Source: Limiplasma sp031549415 (GTDB lineage Bacteria; Bacillota; Clostridia; Christensenellales; Aristaeellaceae). Taken from it: DNA of 64,000 nucleotides. The position numbers were made by a program, and so were the translations under genes. The notes under the pieces are model-generated. The model made no database searches and had not been told where the DNA came from. It saw only the letters and a program-made list of their open reading frames with translations. The DNA is taken from the NCBI GenBank assembly GCA_031549415.1, contig JAVBPU010000003.1:1-64000 (forward strand). Reading direction: 5' to 3'. Shown in pieces: positions 25,694 to 34,471 of the stretch (its first letter is position 1; every line of letters starts with the position of its first letter).

Positions 25694-26989
25694 TTAGGGC
25701 TCAACAGGCTGGGGGAGGCGCACCAGGGTTTCTCCGGCGTAGGGAATGACCCCCACGGAGGCCTCCCGGCCTAGCGCCGCAAAGGCCCGGTCCAGAGCGC
25801 TTTGCAGGTTCGGCGCGGATTCAAACCCCAACTGCTCCGCTTGCCGGGGGCTGATGCCGTTGGATACCAGAATCGTCCGCACCCGACCCCGTAGCCGGGC
25901 CAAAAAGAGGGGCACATTGATGCCCACCACATCCGTTACCTCCCCCCGGTGGACGGCGGCGCGGATGTCCTCAAAGGACATCGCGCCGTAGCGGGCCAGG
26001 GTTTCTTCGTGGTGGAAGGCGTTGCCGCACAGCCCTTCCTCCGCGTGGAGGGCAAAGAGTAACACCCCTCCTCTACGCACGCCATACTGGGCGAAGATGT
26101 ACGGCTTGCAGCCCTGCCAGAAGTCCACGCAGGCCGGGTTGGCGGAGGCGATGACGATGTCCGCGGGCTGGGGGATGGGTGGGCACAGGACCTGCTCCGC
26201 CAGCGCCACGCCCGCCCGGTGGGCTTTCACAAAGTGTCCGCAAAAGACGCCGCGTAGGCGTTCCTGTTCGTCCATCACGGTATTGATGATAAAATCCAGC
26301 CCCACGCGGCCTGCAATGGCCTCGATCTCCCGGCGGCACAGATTATCCGCGTTGCCGCAGACCCGCAGCACATCCTGCTCGGTGCAGGCAATCAGGTGGG
26401 TGGCTTCGGTGGTCCGCTCGCTGCACATGCCGGGCTGGATGGCTTTCGCGCCACCGCCCCAGCCCGCGGCGATATGGGGTACGATATTGCCCAGCGCCAC
26501 GCGAAAATCGGTCTCCATCAGCACCCGGTACACTTCCACGGGGATGCCGCTCTCCGTATCCCCTAGGGAGACAAACTGGGAAGCATCCTGGTAATCGAAG
26601 TTGATCAGCCGATAGCGCCTGGCGGTTTCCAGCCCAATGTGCCGGTCAATCTCCGCCTCGGTCATCTGCCGGTGGGTGCCCAGGGCCAGCATTAGGCGGA
26701 TGTCCCCGTCCGCCACCCCCGCCTGGTGCAGCCTGCCCAGCACGTGGGGCAGCAGCAGCTTTTTGGGCGTGGGCCGGGTCAAATCGTCCACCAAAAGCGC
26801 CACCCGCATCCCGGGTCTCGCCAGCTTTTCCAGCGGCAAACTGCCCACCGGATGGTCCAGCGCCGCGGCGATCAGCCCATCGGGCGGCTCGATGGTTTCG
26901 GGGGAATGGGGCAGCGCCTGGTAGAGCAGGTTGGCCTCGGGGATGTCCACTTCGATGGAACCTGGGCCGTAGGGGAGCGTGCACACCAT
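25694..26989 (-). CDS. LarA-family nickel-pincer 2-hydroxyacid racemase/epimerase
   Basis: 431 residues; the ATG at 26989 follows AAGGAGG. Characteristic LarA motifs are all present: DDLTRPTP, LALGTHRQMT, GNIVPHIAAGWGGGAKAIQPG and DFWQGCK. His106, His172, Lys182 and His198 align with the catalytic and nickel/cofactor residues His108, His174, Lys184 and His200 of Lactobacillus LarA at a constant offset of 2, so the enzyme should be active. LarA homologues racemise lactate, malate and other 2-hydroxyacids, and some act on aldonic acids such as gluconate. Sitting 13 bases after a beta-glucuronidase gene, it may act on a sugar acid rather than lactate (inference). LarB/C/E cofactor genes are not in the window. 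Confidence 0.85.
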   Translation of the reverse strand: MVCTLPYGPGSIEVDIPEANLLYQALPHSPETIEPPDGLIAAALDHPVGSLPLEKLARPGMRVALLVDDLTRPTPKKLLLPHVLGRLHQAGVADGDIRLMLALGTHRQMTEAEIDRHIGLETARRYRLINFDYQDASQFVSLGDTESGIPVEVYRVLMETDFRVALGNIVPHIAAGWGGGAKAIQPGMCSERTTEATHLIACTEQDVLRVCGNADNLCRREIEAIAGRVGLDFIINTVMDEQERLRGVFCGHFVKAHRAGVALAEQVLCPPIPQPADIVIASANPACVDFWQGCKPYIFAQYGVRRGGVLLFALHAEEGLCGNAFHHEETLARYGAMSFEDIRAAVHRGEVTDVVGINVPLFLARLRGRVRTILVSNGISPRQAEQLGFESAPNLQSALDRAFAALGREASVGVIPYAGETLVRLPQPVEP

Positions 26990-27002
26990 AACGGCTCCCT
27001 CC

Positions 27003-28805
27003 TTATCGTTTTGCGTAGAAGGCTTGCAGCACATAAAACGCCAGCTTGCGGTGGCGCTTATCTGCGGAGAGCACGCCCTTCACATTGTACCGGCGCAAGG
27101 TAAGGCTCTGCCGCTGGGATAGATGCAGCCGCCGGGGCGTGCGGAAATCGAACATCAGCCAGGAGATGGTGCCGCTAAGGAAGTCCGCCTTCCCCAGCTC
27201 CGCTACCTGGCGGCGGTAAATGGCGCATTGGCAGTCCTCGGTGCCCTTTTCCTCAGCAAAGCCCCGGTGATGGGGCCCGCCGTCCGCGCCGAATTCCGAG
27301 ATGATGGCGGGGCGGTCCATCATGCCCCGCAGGTTTTCCAGCATGACGGGGAGCTTATCCATATCGTTTTGGTACCAGCCATAGTATTCATTGACGCAGA
27401 TCAGGTCCACGTGCTGGGAGATCCGGTCGCAGACCTGGTGGCGGTCGCTGTCAAACATGCAGGCAGCGGTGACCAGGCGGGTGGGGTCCAAGGCCCGGGC
27501 GGTGTCAATCAGCCCGCTGGCAAAGGTCAGGCGTTCGTTGGTGTCCTCGTTTTCATTGCACACGCACCAGATGATGACGCTGGCCCGGTTCCAGTCCCGC
27601 AGAATCAGCTCGCTCAGCTGGTTCTGCGCGTCGCGCCGGGTCCGCTCATCCGAAAAGGCCAGGGTCCAGAACGCCGGGATCTCCTCCCAAAGCAGGATGC
27701 CCAGCTCATCGGCCACCACCGCTGCCAGCGGGCTATGGGGATAGTGGTTCAGCCGCACAAAATTGCAGTTCAGCTCCTGGGCCAGGGCGAAATTCTCGCG
27801 GATCTCGGCCTCGGTGAGGGCGCGGCCATGGAGCACGCTGTCCTCGTGAAAGGTGGTGCCCTTCAGCAGCAGCTTGCGCCCGTTGAGCAGCAGGTCCGTG
27901 CCCTGGGTCCGGATCTCGCGGAACCCCACCCGGTCCTCCAACCGGTCCTCGCCAAAGGCGCAGGACACCTCGTAGAGCTTCGGCGCGCCCACCTCCCAAA
28001 GCTGGGGCTGGGCGTCCACCAGCGCTGTGCCCTTCCCGTCCTGGATGCGGACCGGCTGCGCCAGGCCCAGCTCGGGGATGGCAACCACCGCTTCCCCCTC
28101 CTGGACGCCACCCTCCACCTCTACGGATACCTGGATTTTGCCAAACCCGCTGCCCGGCGCCAGCGCCACCTGAAAGCGCTTGATGAAGCTGGGGGGCAGC
28201 CGGAGGATTTCCACACTGCGGAAGAGGCCGCCGTAGTTGTACCACTCGTAGGATTCTGCGGGCACCCGCTCCGCCCGCCGGTTGTTGTTCACCACCACGA
28301 TGATCCGGTTCTCCTCGGCCAGCGCCTGGGTTACCTCCACGCAAAAGGGCGTGGACCCGCCCTGATGGACGCCCAGGTACTGCCCGTTCAGGAAAAGGAA
28401 GGCCGCATAGCTGGCCGCGCCAAATTGCAGAAAGACGCGCTCCTCCCCATGGCGGCGGTAGACAAATTCCCGCGTATACACAGCGCTGCCCTCATAAAAA
28501 AGGTAGCGGTCCTCCTCCGTATTCCAGCAGGCGGGGACGGTCATATGGTCCCACTCTTCAAAGGAATGGTTCAGGGTGTTAAAGAAGCCCGCCCCGTCCT
28601 TGGTTTGGCTGCAAAACCACTTTTCCCGCAGGCACATGTCAAAGGGGTCCACCTCAAAGCGCCATTTTCCGTCCAGGGACTGTTTGTCCCGCAGGCGATT
28701 GTCAATGAGTCCGGTATGATCCAAGGTTTTTTGCAGGTACTCCCGCAAATACTCCGTGTCGTGCGAGACGGCCTTATAGTTCGCCGCATGCGCAGAACTT
28801 ACCAT
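27003..28805 (-). CDS. GH2 beta-glucuronidase
   Basis: 600 residues, no signal peptide, so it acts in the cytoplasm on imported glycosides. Layout: N-terminal sugar-binding domain (WNTEEDRYLFYEGSAVYTREF), Ig-like domain, and TIM barrel. Acid/base Glu418 lies in VCNENEDT, nucleophile Glu504 in IISEFGADGG. The C-terminal NVKG (Asn574, Lys576) matches the NxKG motif that contacts the glucuronate carboxylate and separates glucuronidases from GH2 galactosidases. The active-site loop between the barrel strands is short, as in no-loop gut enzymes. The ATG has an AAGGAGGTGG site. It lies after a binding-protein gene in the LacI locus. The aglycone (drug, steroid or glycan) is unknown. Confidence 0.85.
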   Translation of the reverse strand: MVSSAHAANYKAVSHDTEYLREYLQKTLDHTGLIDNRLRDKQSLDGKWRFEVDPFDMCLREKWFCSQTKDGAGFFNTLNHSFEEWDHMTVPACWNTEEDRYLFYEGSAVYTREFVYRRHGEERVFLQFGAASYAAFLFLNGQYLGVHQGGSTPFCVEVTQALAEENRIIVVVNNNRRAERVPAESYEWYNYGGLFRSVEILRLPPSFIKRFQVALAPGSGFGKIQVSVEVEGGVQEGEAVVAIPELGLAQPVRIQDGKGTALVDAQPQLWEVGAPKLYEVSCAFGEDRLEDRVGFREIRTQGTDLLLNGRKLLLKGTTFHEDSVLHGRALTEAEIRENFALAQELNCNFVRLNHYPHSPLAAVVADELGILLWEEIPAFWTLAFSDERTRRDAQNQLSELILRDWNRASVIIWCVCNENEDTNERLTFASGLIDTARALDPTRLVTAACMFDSDRHQVCDRISQHVDLICVNEYYGWYQNDMDKLPVMLENLRGMMDRPAIISEFGADGGPHHRGFAEEKGTEDCQCAIYRRQVAELGKADFLSGTISWLMFDFRTPRRLHLSQRQSLTLRRYNVKGVLSADKRHRKLAFYVLQAFYAKR

Positions 28806-28837
28806 GCCCCGCCACCTCCTTGCCGCATTGTAGGATG

Positions 28838-28867
28838 GTCCGGGCCGGGAAAGCCCCGGCTCCGGAC
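28838..28867 (-). promoter_or_regulatory. Intercistronic hairpin between binding protein and glucuronidase genes
   Basis: GTCCGGGCCGGG and CCCGGCTCCGGAC pair around a 5-base loop with one bulge. There is no T tract, so it probably protects the upstream mRNA rather than terminating. Confidence 0.6.
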
Positions 28868-28878
28868 GATGCTGTTTG

Positions 28879-30249
28879 TTACTTCACGTACCCGTCGCCG
28901 CTCAACAGCGCAAGCCATTGCTCTTCGATGGCCGCCGCCGCCTCGGCGCTGCTCTTCATGTTGGTGACCGCCGCATGGACCTCAGTGCGCATGATTTGCT
29001 GGTAGGCATCCCATCCAGTCACGCGGGGGGTGGGCACAGCGATGGCAAAGTTCGCCGCCAGCGCATCATAGAAGGGGTCCTTTTCCGCAAAGATCGCGGA
29101 GGAGGACTGCCGCGCGGAGTCGCAGCCTTCGGGCTGCTTTAGCAGGTCGCCATCCTTGCTAACGGTGAACTCGATGAACTTATACGCTTCCAGCTTCTTC
29201 TGGGAGAAGGCCGAAACCCACACATTCCAGCCACCCATCACCGAGGCCGGGGCACCGTCTTCAAACCCGGGCATGGTGGCATAGCCCACCTTGCCCACGA
29301 TTTGCGAGTTGCCGGTGGCCCCGTTGGCCTGTTCCGAAATTTTCGCCACGCCGGGCCAGCTGCAATGCTGGGCGGCCCGTCCGGCCAGCCATTCCGTGTT
29401 GGCGTCGGCATAGGCCCAGTTGGTGCAGGCCGGGTTGGCGGTGTTGTTTACCTCATACACCAGCTCATCCAGCGCCTTGAGGAAGCCCGGCGTGTTCACC
29501 TGGGGCATGTAGTTCTCATCCAGCAGACGGCCGCCGGTGCCCAGGAAGCGGGCGTTGGCCGCGTTAAACAGCTGGTTTTCCGCGGCAGCCATCACGATGG
29601 AGCCGTACAGGCCCTGGTCCGGCCGGGTGAAGAAATTGGCGATGTCGGTATACTGCTCCCAGGTTTTGGCCGGGGCCAGGTCGTAGCCATATTTCTCTTT
29701 GAACGCCGCCTGCTCCTTGGGGTCGTTCAACAGGTCGGTGCGGTAGTAATAGACCATCGCGTCCGGCTTGAAGGGGAAGGCGTACAGCTTGCCGTCGTCG
29801 CCGGTGCAGGGCTGCAGCAGCGCGGGGATGAAATCCGCCATGTCCAGGCCCGCGTCCGCCACATCCGGGTCGTTGATCCACTGGTCCAGCGGTTCCACCC
29901 ACGCATTTTCAATGTAAGAGGCGTCAAAGGTCAGCATCAGCACATCGTATTCGCTGGAACCGGAGGCCAGCGCCGTCATGATTTTGGTGATCAGGATATC
30001 GTTGGGAAACAGGGCCAGCTCCACCTTCGCGTTGTAGCGGCGTTCAAACTCCGGAATTTGCGCCTTCAGCGCGTTGCTTTGCTCTCCCTCGCGGCTGTAC
30101 ACCACGATGGTTTCCCCGCCGAAATCGAAGGTTTTCCCGGATTGGGACGGGTAGCTTTCTTGCGTTGAGGCTACCGCGCCCAAGGGACACGTGAAGAACA
30201 GCAAGCCCACCAGTGCCAGGCAAAGGACATGTTTCCAGCTAGTTTTCAT
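28879..30249 (-). CDS. ABC sugar transporter substrate-binding protein (family 1)
   Basis: 456 residues; the ATG at 30249 has AAGGAGGG upstream. The signal peptide (MKTSWKHVLCLALVGLLFF, then GAVAS) has no lipobox cysteine at the cleavage site. The mature part shows family-1 solute-binding traits: GETIVVYSREGEQ, an early EFERRYNAKVEL strand, a YDVLMLTFDASYIENAWVEPL segment, AFPFKPDAMVYYYRTDLL and WNVWVSAFSQKKLEAYKF. It should deliver an oligosaccharide or glycoside to the two permeases encoded upstream. The downstream beta-glucuronidase makes glucuronides the best guess. A LacI-type palindrome lies about 75 bases upstream of the start. Confidence 0.85.
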   Translation of the reverse strand: MKTSWKHVLCLALVGLLFFTCPLGAVASTQESYPSQSGKTFDFGGETIVVYSREGEQSNALKAQIPEFERRYNAKVELALFPNDILITKIMTALASGSSEYDVLMLTFDASYIENAWVEPLDQWINDPDVADAGLDMADFIPALLQPCTGDDGKLYAFPFKPDAMVYYYRTDLLNDPKEQAAFKEKYGYDLAPAKTWEQYTDIANFFTRPDQGLYGSIVMAAAENQLFNAANARFLGTGGRLLDENYMPQVNTPGFLKALDELVYEVNNTANPACTNWAYADANTEWLAGRAAQHCSWPGVAKISEQANGATGNSQIVGKVGYATMPGFEDGAPASVMGGWNVWVSAFSQKKLEAYKFIEFTVSKDGDLLKQPEGCDSARQSSSAIFAEKDPFYDALAANFAIAVPTPRVTGWDAYQQIMRTEVHAAVTNMKSSAEAAAAIEEQWLALLSGDGYVK

Positions 30250-30324
30250 AGTAACCCTCCTTATGTTCTGTGGTTCCTTGGTTGCGCGTGCCATGGGTCC
30301 GCCCGAGGCGTGCAGGTCGGGAGA

Positions 30325-30336
30325 GTAAACGTTTTC
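30325..30336. promoter_or_regulatory. LacI-type operator candidate upstream of the binding-protein gene
   Basis: GTAAACGTTTTC with the core palindrome AAACGTTT at 30327-30334, in the 117-base gap between the permease and binding-protein genes. It shares TAAACG with sites at 32165, 33238 and 33398. Confidence 0.5.
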
Positions 30337-30366
30337 CTTTTTGAAAAAAATCTTCCTCCGGCAGGA

Positions 30367-31221
30367 TCACCCCTTTACGGCGCCGCCAACGATGCCGCTG
30401 ACCAGCTGCTTCTGCGCAAAAATGGAGAACAGAAAGGCAGGGATCAGCGCAACGGACATGACGGCAAACATTTCTCCCCAGTACACATCCAGACCGGTAT
30501 TGAAGGACACCACCACGACGGGGATCGTGCGTTTGGCCTGGTTGGACATGAAAATGACGGCGTAGAGAAACTCGTTCCAGGATTGCAGGAAGATGAAGAT
30601 GGAGGTGGCCCCCAACCCGGTGGTGATCAGCGGCAGCACCAGCCGGAACAGGTTTTGCAGCGTGGTGCAGCCGTCGATGGAGCCGGATTCCTCAATCTCA
30701 TAGGGAATCTGCGAGATGAACCCGCTCATCATGTAGATGGTGAAGGGCAGGTTGAAAGAGATGTAGGCCAGAATCAACGAGAAACGGGTGTTGAGCAGCC
30801 CGGCGTGCCGCATCAGGGTATACAGCGGAATGCACAGCGCGATGCCGGGCAGCATCCGGCCGGCCAGGATCAGCGTCATCAGCCGCTGGGCCCAGGGCCT
30901 GCGGGAGCGGGCAAAGGAATAGGCCGCGGTGGTGCCGATGATCAGGCAAACACAGACCGTGGAGAGCGCGATGACCAGGCTGTTGACGAAGGCTCCGCCC
31001 GCTTGGCGGGTGACAAACGCGTCGAAGTAATGCCGCAGTGTGTATTGCTGCGCGAAGAACCTGGGCGGAATGGCCAGGATATCTCCGCTGGACTTGAAGG
31101 AGGACAGCGCCACCCAAAAGACCGGCACCAGCGCAACGGTCATCACCACCGCCAGCACGCCATAGGGCCAGGCATTGTGGAGCAAGTCCCGCATATTTCG
31201 TTTGGCGGCCCGCATTTCCAT
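30367..31221 (-). CDS. ABC sugar transporter permease (MalG type)
   Basis: 284 residues with six predicted membrane helices. The start is the ATG at 31221, eight bases after AAGGAGG; an in-frame GTG two codons upstream sits too close to the site. The conserved EAA loop reads EIEESGSIDGCTTLQNLFRLVLP and contacts the ATPase. C-terminal GIVGGAVKG is typical of the family. It follows the MalF-type gene by 37 bases. No dedicated ATPase gene is present; such importers often share a genome-encoded MsmK-type ATPase. Confidence 0.88.
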   Translation of the reverse strand: MEMRAAKRNMRDLLHNAWPYGVLAVVMTVALVPVFWVALSSFKSSGDILAIPPRFFAQQYTLRHYFDAFVTRQAGGAFVNSLVIALSTVCVCLIIGTTAAYSFARSRRPWAQRLMTLILAGRMLPGIALCIPLYTLMRHAGLLNTRFSLILAYISFNLPFTIYMMSGFISQIPYEIEESGSIDGCTTLQNLFRLVLPLITTGLGATSIFIFLQSWNEFLYAVIFMSNQAKRTIPVVVVSFNTGLDVYWGEMFAVMSVALIPAFLFSIFAQKQLVSGIVGGAVKG

Positions 31222-31258
31222 CGCCACAACCTCCTTCCGCTGTTGCCCCTGGGCAACC

Positions 31259-32146
31259 TCAATCCCGGTTGGCCAGGCCTTTGATGACCACCAGGCTCAT
31301 CAGCAGGATCAGCACCGTCACCACCAGGGCGGCGGCGGCGGCCCGGCTGGTTTCGTACTGCAAGAACGCCTTGTTGTATACGTAGATGCTCAGCACCGTG
31401 GTTTCATCGCCGGGCCCGCCCTTGGTGGAGGCAAAGATGGTGTCATAAATCCGCAGCACGTCCATCAGCCGTACGGAAAGCGCCACCTTCAGCGAAGGCC
31501 GGATGCTGGGAAGCGTGATCCGCCAGAAGTTCTGCCACCGGTTGGCCCCATCCACATGGGCCGCCTCGTAGAGGGTTTCGTCGATGGTTTTCAGCCCCGC
31601 GCTGAGGATCAGCATGACCATGGGCGTGCACTGCCAGGTGTCGATCAGGATGATCATCCAAAAGCTCCACGCCGGATCGGAAAAATAGGTGACCCGGGGC
31701 AGGCCCAGCTGGGTAACAAACCGGTACAGAAAGCCGAAGGAGGGGTCCATGATCAGCTTCCACATGGTGCCGATCATCACCGGCATCATCAAATAGGGGA
31801 GCATCATGACGCCCCGCAGGGTCTGCAGGCCGGGCAAGGCGCGGCCAAAGCGGCGCTTGCGCTCAAACAGAAGCGCCAGGCACATGCCCAGGACGATTTG
31901 AATGGCGACGCACAGAAGGCCGATGGAAACGGTGGTACGGAGGGCCTTGAGGAAGTGGGCGTCCCGAAACAGCGTCATATAATTTTCCAGGCCCAAAAAG
32001 CGGAGGGGGCGGTTGGGCGCGATGAGCTTGATGTTGAAGAAGCTCAGATAGATGTCGTACAGGATGGGAAAGAAGAGCACGCAGGAAACCATCAGCAGCG
32101 CCGGAAGGGTGAACGCGAGGTGCGTTCGGTTTTGGATTCTTTCCAT
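31259..32146 (-). CDS. ABC sugar transporter permease (MalF type)
   Basis: 295 residues, six membrane helices; the first lies at about 10-32 after a short cytoplasmic N-terminus. The EAA loop reads TLYEAAHVDGANRWQNFWRITLP, and the KGGPGDETTVLSIYVYNKAF segment is diagnostic of MalF-like permeases. The ribosome site GGAGGG is eight bases upstream of the ATG. With the MalG-type partner and the binding protein it forms one sugar importer. It lies 51 bases after the lacI-type gene; that gap contains an operator-like AAAGCGTTTA. Confidence 0.88.
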   Translation of the reverse strand: MERIQNRTHLAFTLPALLMVSCVLFFPILYDIYLSFFNIKLIAPNRPLRFLGLENYMTLFRDAHFLKALRTTVSIGLLCVAIQIVLGMCLALLFERKRRFGRALPGLQTLRGVMMLPYLMMPVMIGTMWKLIMDPSFGFLYRFVTQLGLPRVTYFSDPAWSFWMIILIDTWQCTPMVMLILSAGLKTIDETLYEAAHVDGANRWQNFWRITLPSIRPSLKVALSVRLMDVLRIYDTIFASTKGGPGDETTVLSIYVYNKAFLQYETSRAAAAALVVTVLILLMSLVVIKGLANRD

Positions 32147-32164
32147 CTTTGCGTCCCTCCAAGG

Positions 32165-32175
32165 AAAGCGTTTAG
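32165..32175. promoter_or_regulatory. LacI-type operator candidate before the permease genes
   Basis: On the minus strand CTAAACGCTTTC, matching the TAAACG core of the other sites. It lies between the regulator's stop and the MalF-type start. The same bases could form a small AAAGC/GCTTT hairpin, so this is the least certain site. Confidence 0.35.
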
Positions 32176-32197
32176 CTTTTTGGGAAAAGAAAACCTC

Positions 32198-33220
32198 CTA
32201 GCCTTGTAAACGCGCCGTGCTCTGGCGCAGGACCAGCTTCGGCTCAAATACGTAGATCTGCCGCTCGATGGGCTTCCCCTGGATCTGCTGAAACAGCAGG
32301 TCCGCCGCCTGTTCGCCCATTTGGTAGCCGGGCTGGTGGATGGTGGTGAGGGGCGGGTTCCACAGCTCCGCGCTGGGGATATCGTCAAAGCCGATGATGG
32401 AGAGCTCCCGGCCGATTTGCTTCCCGATGCGGTGGCAATACCGGTAGGCCTCCATGGTGAGCACGTCCTGGGCCAGGAAGATGCCGGTCAATGTGGGGTC
32501 ACGCTCCAACAGCTGACGCAGCGCCTCTCCGCCGCTCACCATGGGGGAAACGCATTCGATGACGCGGTTGAAATCCGTATCGATACCGGCCTCCCGCAGC
32601 GCCCGAAGATAGCCAAAAAAGCGGGCGTTGTCAAAGCTGGTAAAGATGCCGCCGATGCGCGTATGCCCCAGTTCAATGAGATGCTGAACGGCCATATGCG
32701 CGCCCTTTTCAAAGTCAAAAAGCACCTTGCAGATGTTGTCGTTGGGGATCAGCTCCCGCTCGGTGAGCACCAGGGGGATTTGGTTCTTTAGAATGGGTTG
32801 CAATACCTCCGCCCGCAGCTCCCGCTGGCTGGACAGCTCCGCCAACATGTGGATGAAGAGGCCGTCCACCTGCATTTCAATGCACTCTTGGATGGTGCGG
32901 ATCTGCTGGCGGTAATCCTCCGTGGATTCAAACAGCAGCACGGAATACCCGGTGTTTTGCACCGCGCGGGTGGCGCCCCGGAGCAGCTCTGTGCAAAAGG
33001 GGTTCCCCAGATTGGTGGTCACCAACCCGATGCGCATGGACTTTTTGCGGGCCATGCTGCGGGCCATGTGGTTGGGGATGTATTGGAGCTGTTCCACGGT
33101 TTCCCGCACCCGGACCTGGGTTTTTTCGCTATAGCCCTGGCCTTTGTCATTGAGGATTTTGGAAACCGTTGCCACGGAAACGCCGCTGGCGCGGGCTACG
33201 TCTTGTATGGTGACTTTCAT
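32198..33220 (-). CDS. LacI-family transcriptional regulator of the glucuronide locus
   Basis: 340 residues. The N-terminal HTH reads TIQDVARASGVSVATVSKILN, followed by the hinge helix segment YIPNHMARSMARKK. The rest is a periplasmic-binding-protein-like effector domain (IGLVTTNLGNPFCTELLRG; GIFLAQDVLTMEAYRY; IIGFDDIPSAELWNPPLTTIHQPGYQMG). It is followed by the permease, binding-protein, glucuronidase and LarA-like genes, and TAAACG palindromes occur in its own promoter and in downstream gaps, so autoregulated repression relieved by an imported sugar is likely. Confidence 0.9.
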   Translation of the reverse strand: MKVTIQDVARASGVSVATVSKILNDKGQGYSEKTQVRVRETVEQLQYIPNHMARSMARKKSMRIGLVTTNLGNPFCTELLRGATRAVQNTGYSVLLFESTEDYRQQIRTIQECIEMQVDGLFIHMLAELSSQRELRAEVLQPILKNQIPLVLTERELIPNDNICKVLFDFEKGAHMAVQHLIELGHTRIGGIFTSFDNARFFGYLRALREAGIDTDFNRVIECVSPMVSGGEALRQLLERDPTLTGIFLAQDVLTMEAYRYCHRIGKQIGRELSIIGFDDIPSAELWNPPLTTIHQPGYQMGEQAADLLFQQIQGKPIERQIYVFEPKLVLRQSTARLQG

Positions 33221-33237
33221 GGAGCACCGCCTAAGTA

Positions 33238-33286
33238 CAATCGTTTAACCTATCTGGAGTATAGCATATGAATCAGAAAAATGCAA
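33238..33286 (-). promoter_or_regulatory. lacI-type gene promoter with overlapping operator
   Basis: Minus strand: TTGCAT (33281-33286), 17-base spacer, TATACT (33258-33263). Just downstream of the -10, GGTTAAACGATTG (33238-33250) is a near-palindrome around CG, where a bound repressor would block initiation. Confidence 0.6.
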
Positions 33287-33397
33287 CGATAAGTGACCCT
33301 ATTCGCCGGAATAATTTTGTGAATTCAATGAATTCGTTATTTCAGATGGGAAAGGGGATAGGCATCTTCCTACGCAACTATCAAGGGAAGGTCGGAC

Positions 33398-33407
33398 TAA
33401 ACGTTTA
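33398..33407. promoter_or_regulatory. Perfect LacI-type palindrome TAAACGTTTA
   Basis: Ten-base perfect palindrome in the gap between the AraC-type gene and the lacI-type gene, about 115 bases upstream of the lacI -35. It may act as an auxiliary operator for looping. The rest of this gap (33287-33437) holds nothing else I recognise. Confidence 0.5.
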
Positions 33408-33437
33408 CCTCTTTTTTGCTTTTGATCCCTCCGCGCC

Positions 33438-34277
33438 TCACATATTCTGCGCCAGGCCCTTGCGGTATTCGCTGGGGGTGGTTCCCTCCAATTTTTTAAA
33501 CACCTTGGTAAAGTAATTAAAATCCGGTATTCCCACGGTTTCGGCCACAAACTGGATGGACTGGTTGGTGGTACACAAAAGCTCCTTGGCAGCCTCCATG
33601 CGCCGCTCGTTCACCATTTCCAAAATGGTTTTGCCCAGGCGCACCTTGCACAGTTGGTATAGCTTTGTTTTCCCAATGGAGAGCGCCTCACACACGCCTT
33701 CCACGGTCACCTTGCCGTGGTAATGGGTGTCCAGGTAGCTGAGCAGCCGGTGCAAATCGTCCCGGCTGTTGGCGGCCACAATCCCCGACAGGCGCACCTC
33801 CGTCACGCAGGCATGCACAATTTCGGTGCAGGCGCTGATTTGTTGCGCCGAGATGCGCTTTAATTGCAAAAAGGGCTGGTACAGCTCCTCCACATTGGGG
33901 TGCCAGGCGCAGGCCTTTTTCGTTCGCTGCCATTGGTCCTCCCGGGGAGAATTGTCCAGCATCTGCCCAAACAAAATGGTGGCGATGGTCTCGCCCTTTT
34001 CGGTCACAGGCAGGGCAATTTCAATCAACCCTGCGTGACAATAGTATTGCTTCATCTTTTTGGTTTTTTGAATGTCGCTCAGCGCGTTCCAGTCGCAGGC
34101 CACACAGCGTTCATAGCCCCCCGGCGCGGCGGCGATGGCCCGGCAAAACGCCGTTTGAAAGGACGAGGTATACACTTCCCGGGCGTTTTTGTCCATGAGT
34201 GCAAACTTGATGTTCATGCACTGGTGCAGCGCGTTCAGCAGCCTGCCCAACCGCTGGTATTCATTGGAATCCAACAT
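33438..34277 (-). CDS. AraC-family regulator with PocR sensory domain
   Basis: 279 residues from the ATG at 34277, six bases after GGAGGG; an upstream in-frame ATG lacks a site. Residues about 1-160 match the PocR ligand-binding domain, including its Cys pattern (FCRAI, GYERCVACD, QYYCHAGLIEIALPV, FGQML). Residues about 180-279 are an AraC/XylS double HTH (VTVEGVCEALSIGKTKLYQLCK; SIQFVAETVGIPDFNYFTKVFK). It is divergent from the binding-protein operon starting at 34472 and is its probable activator. The ligand may be a small metabolite or a sugar from that pathway. Confidence 0.88.
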   Translation of the reverse strand: MLDSNEYQRLGRLLNALHQCMNIKFALMDKNAREVYTSSFQTAFCRAIAAAPGGYERCVACDWNALSDIQKTKKMKQYYCHAGLIEIALPVTEKGETIATILFGQMLDNSPREDQWQRTKKACAWHPNVEELYQPFLQLKRISAQQISACTEIVHACVTEVRLSGIVAANSRDDLHRLLSYLDTHYHGKVTVEGVCEALSIGKTKLYQLCKVRLGKTILEMVNERRMEAAKELLCTTNQSIQFVAETVGIPDFNYFTKVFKKLEGTTPSEYRKGLAQNM

Positions 34278-34324
34278 TTTCAGCCCTCCCGCGTCACAAG
34301 GAAAACCCCACACATCCCTGCCCT

Positions 34325-34333
34325 ATTATAGCA
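34325..34333 (-). promoter_or_regulatory. Extended -10 promoter of the PocR/AraC gene
   Basis: Minus strand TGCTATAAT, a consensus extended -10. The -35 region is poor, which is usual for this class. Confidence 0.55.
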
Positions 34334-34413
34334 TAAAACCTCTATCTGCGGAAGATTTTACGAATTTTGAGCGGAATTTTCCATTGTTTTTGGCCCAGGA
34401 GCGATTATGATAT

Positions 34414-34422
34414 TGATATAAC
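34414..34422 (+). promoter_or_regulatory. Extended -10 promoter of the amino-sugar locus
   Basis: TTGATATAAC contains TG-A-TATAAC without a good -35, consistent with activator dependence on the divergent AraC-type regulator. A weaker alternative is TTGTTT (34384-34389), 16 bases, TATGAT (34406-34411). Confidence 0.45.
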
Positions 34423-34471
34423 ATGTTGGTTGGTTTTTCGCCGCCACAAGTGAAAAGGGAGGTTTTTATCC

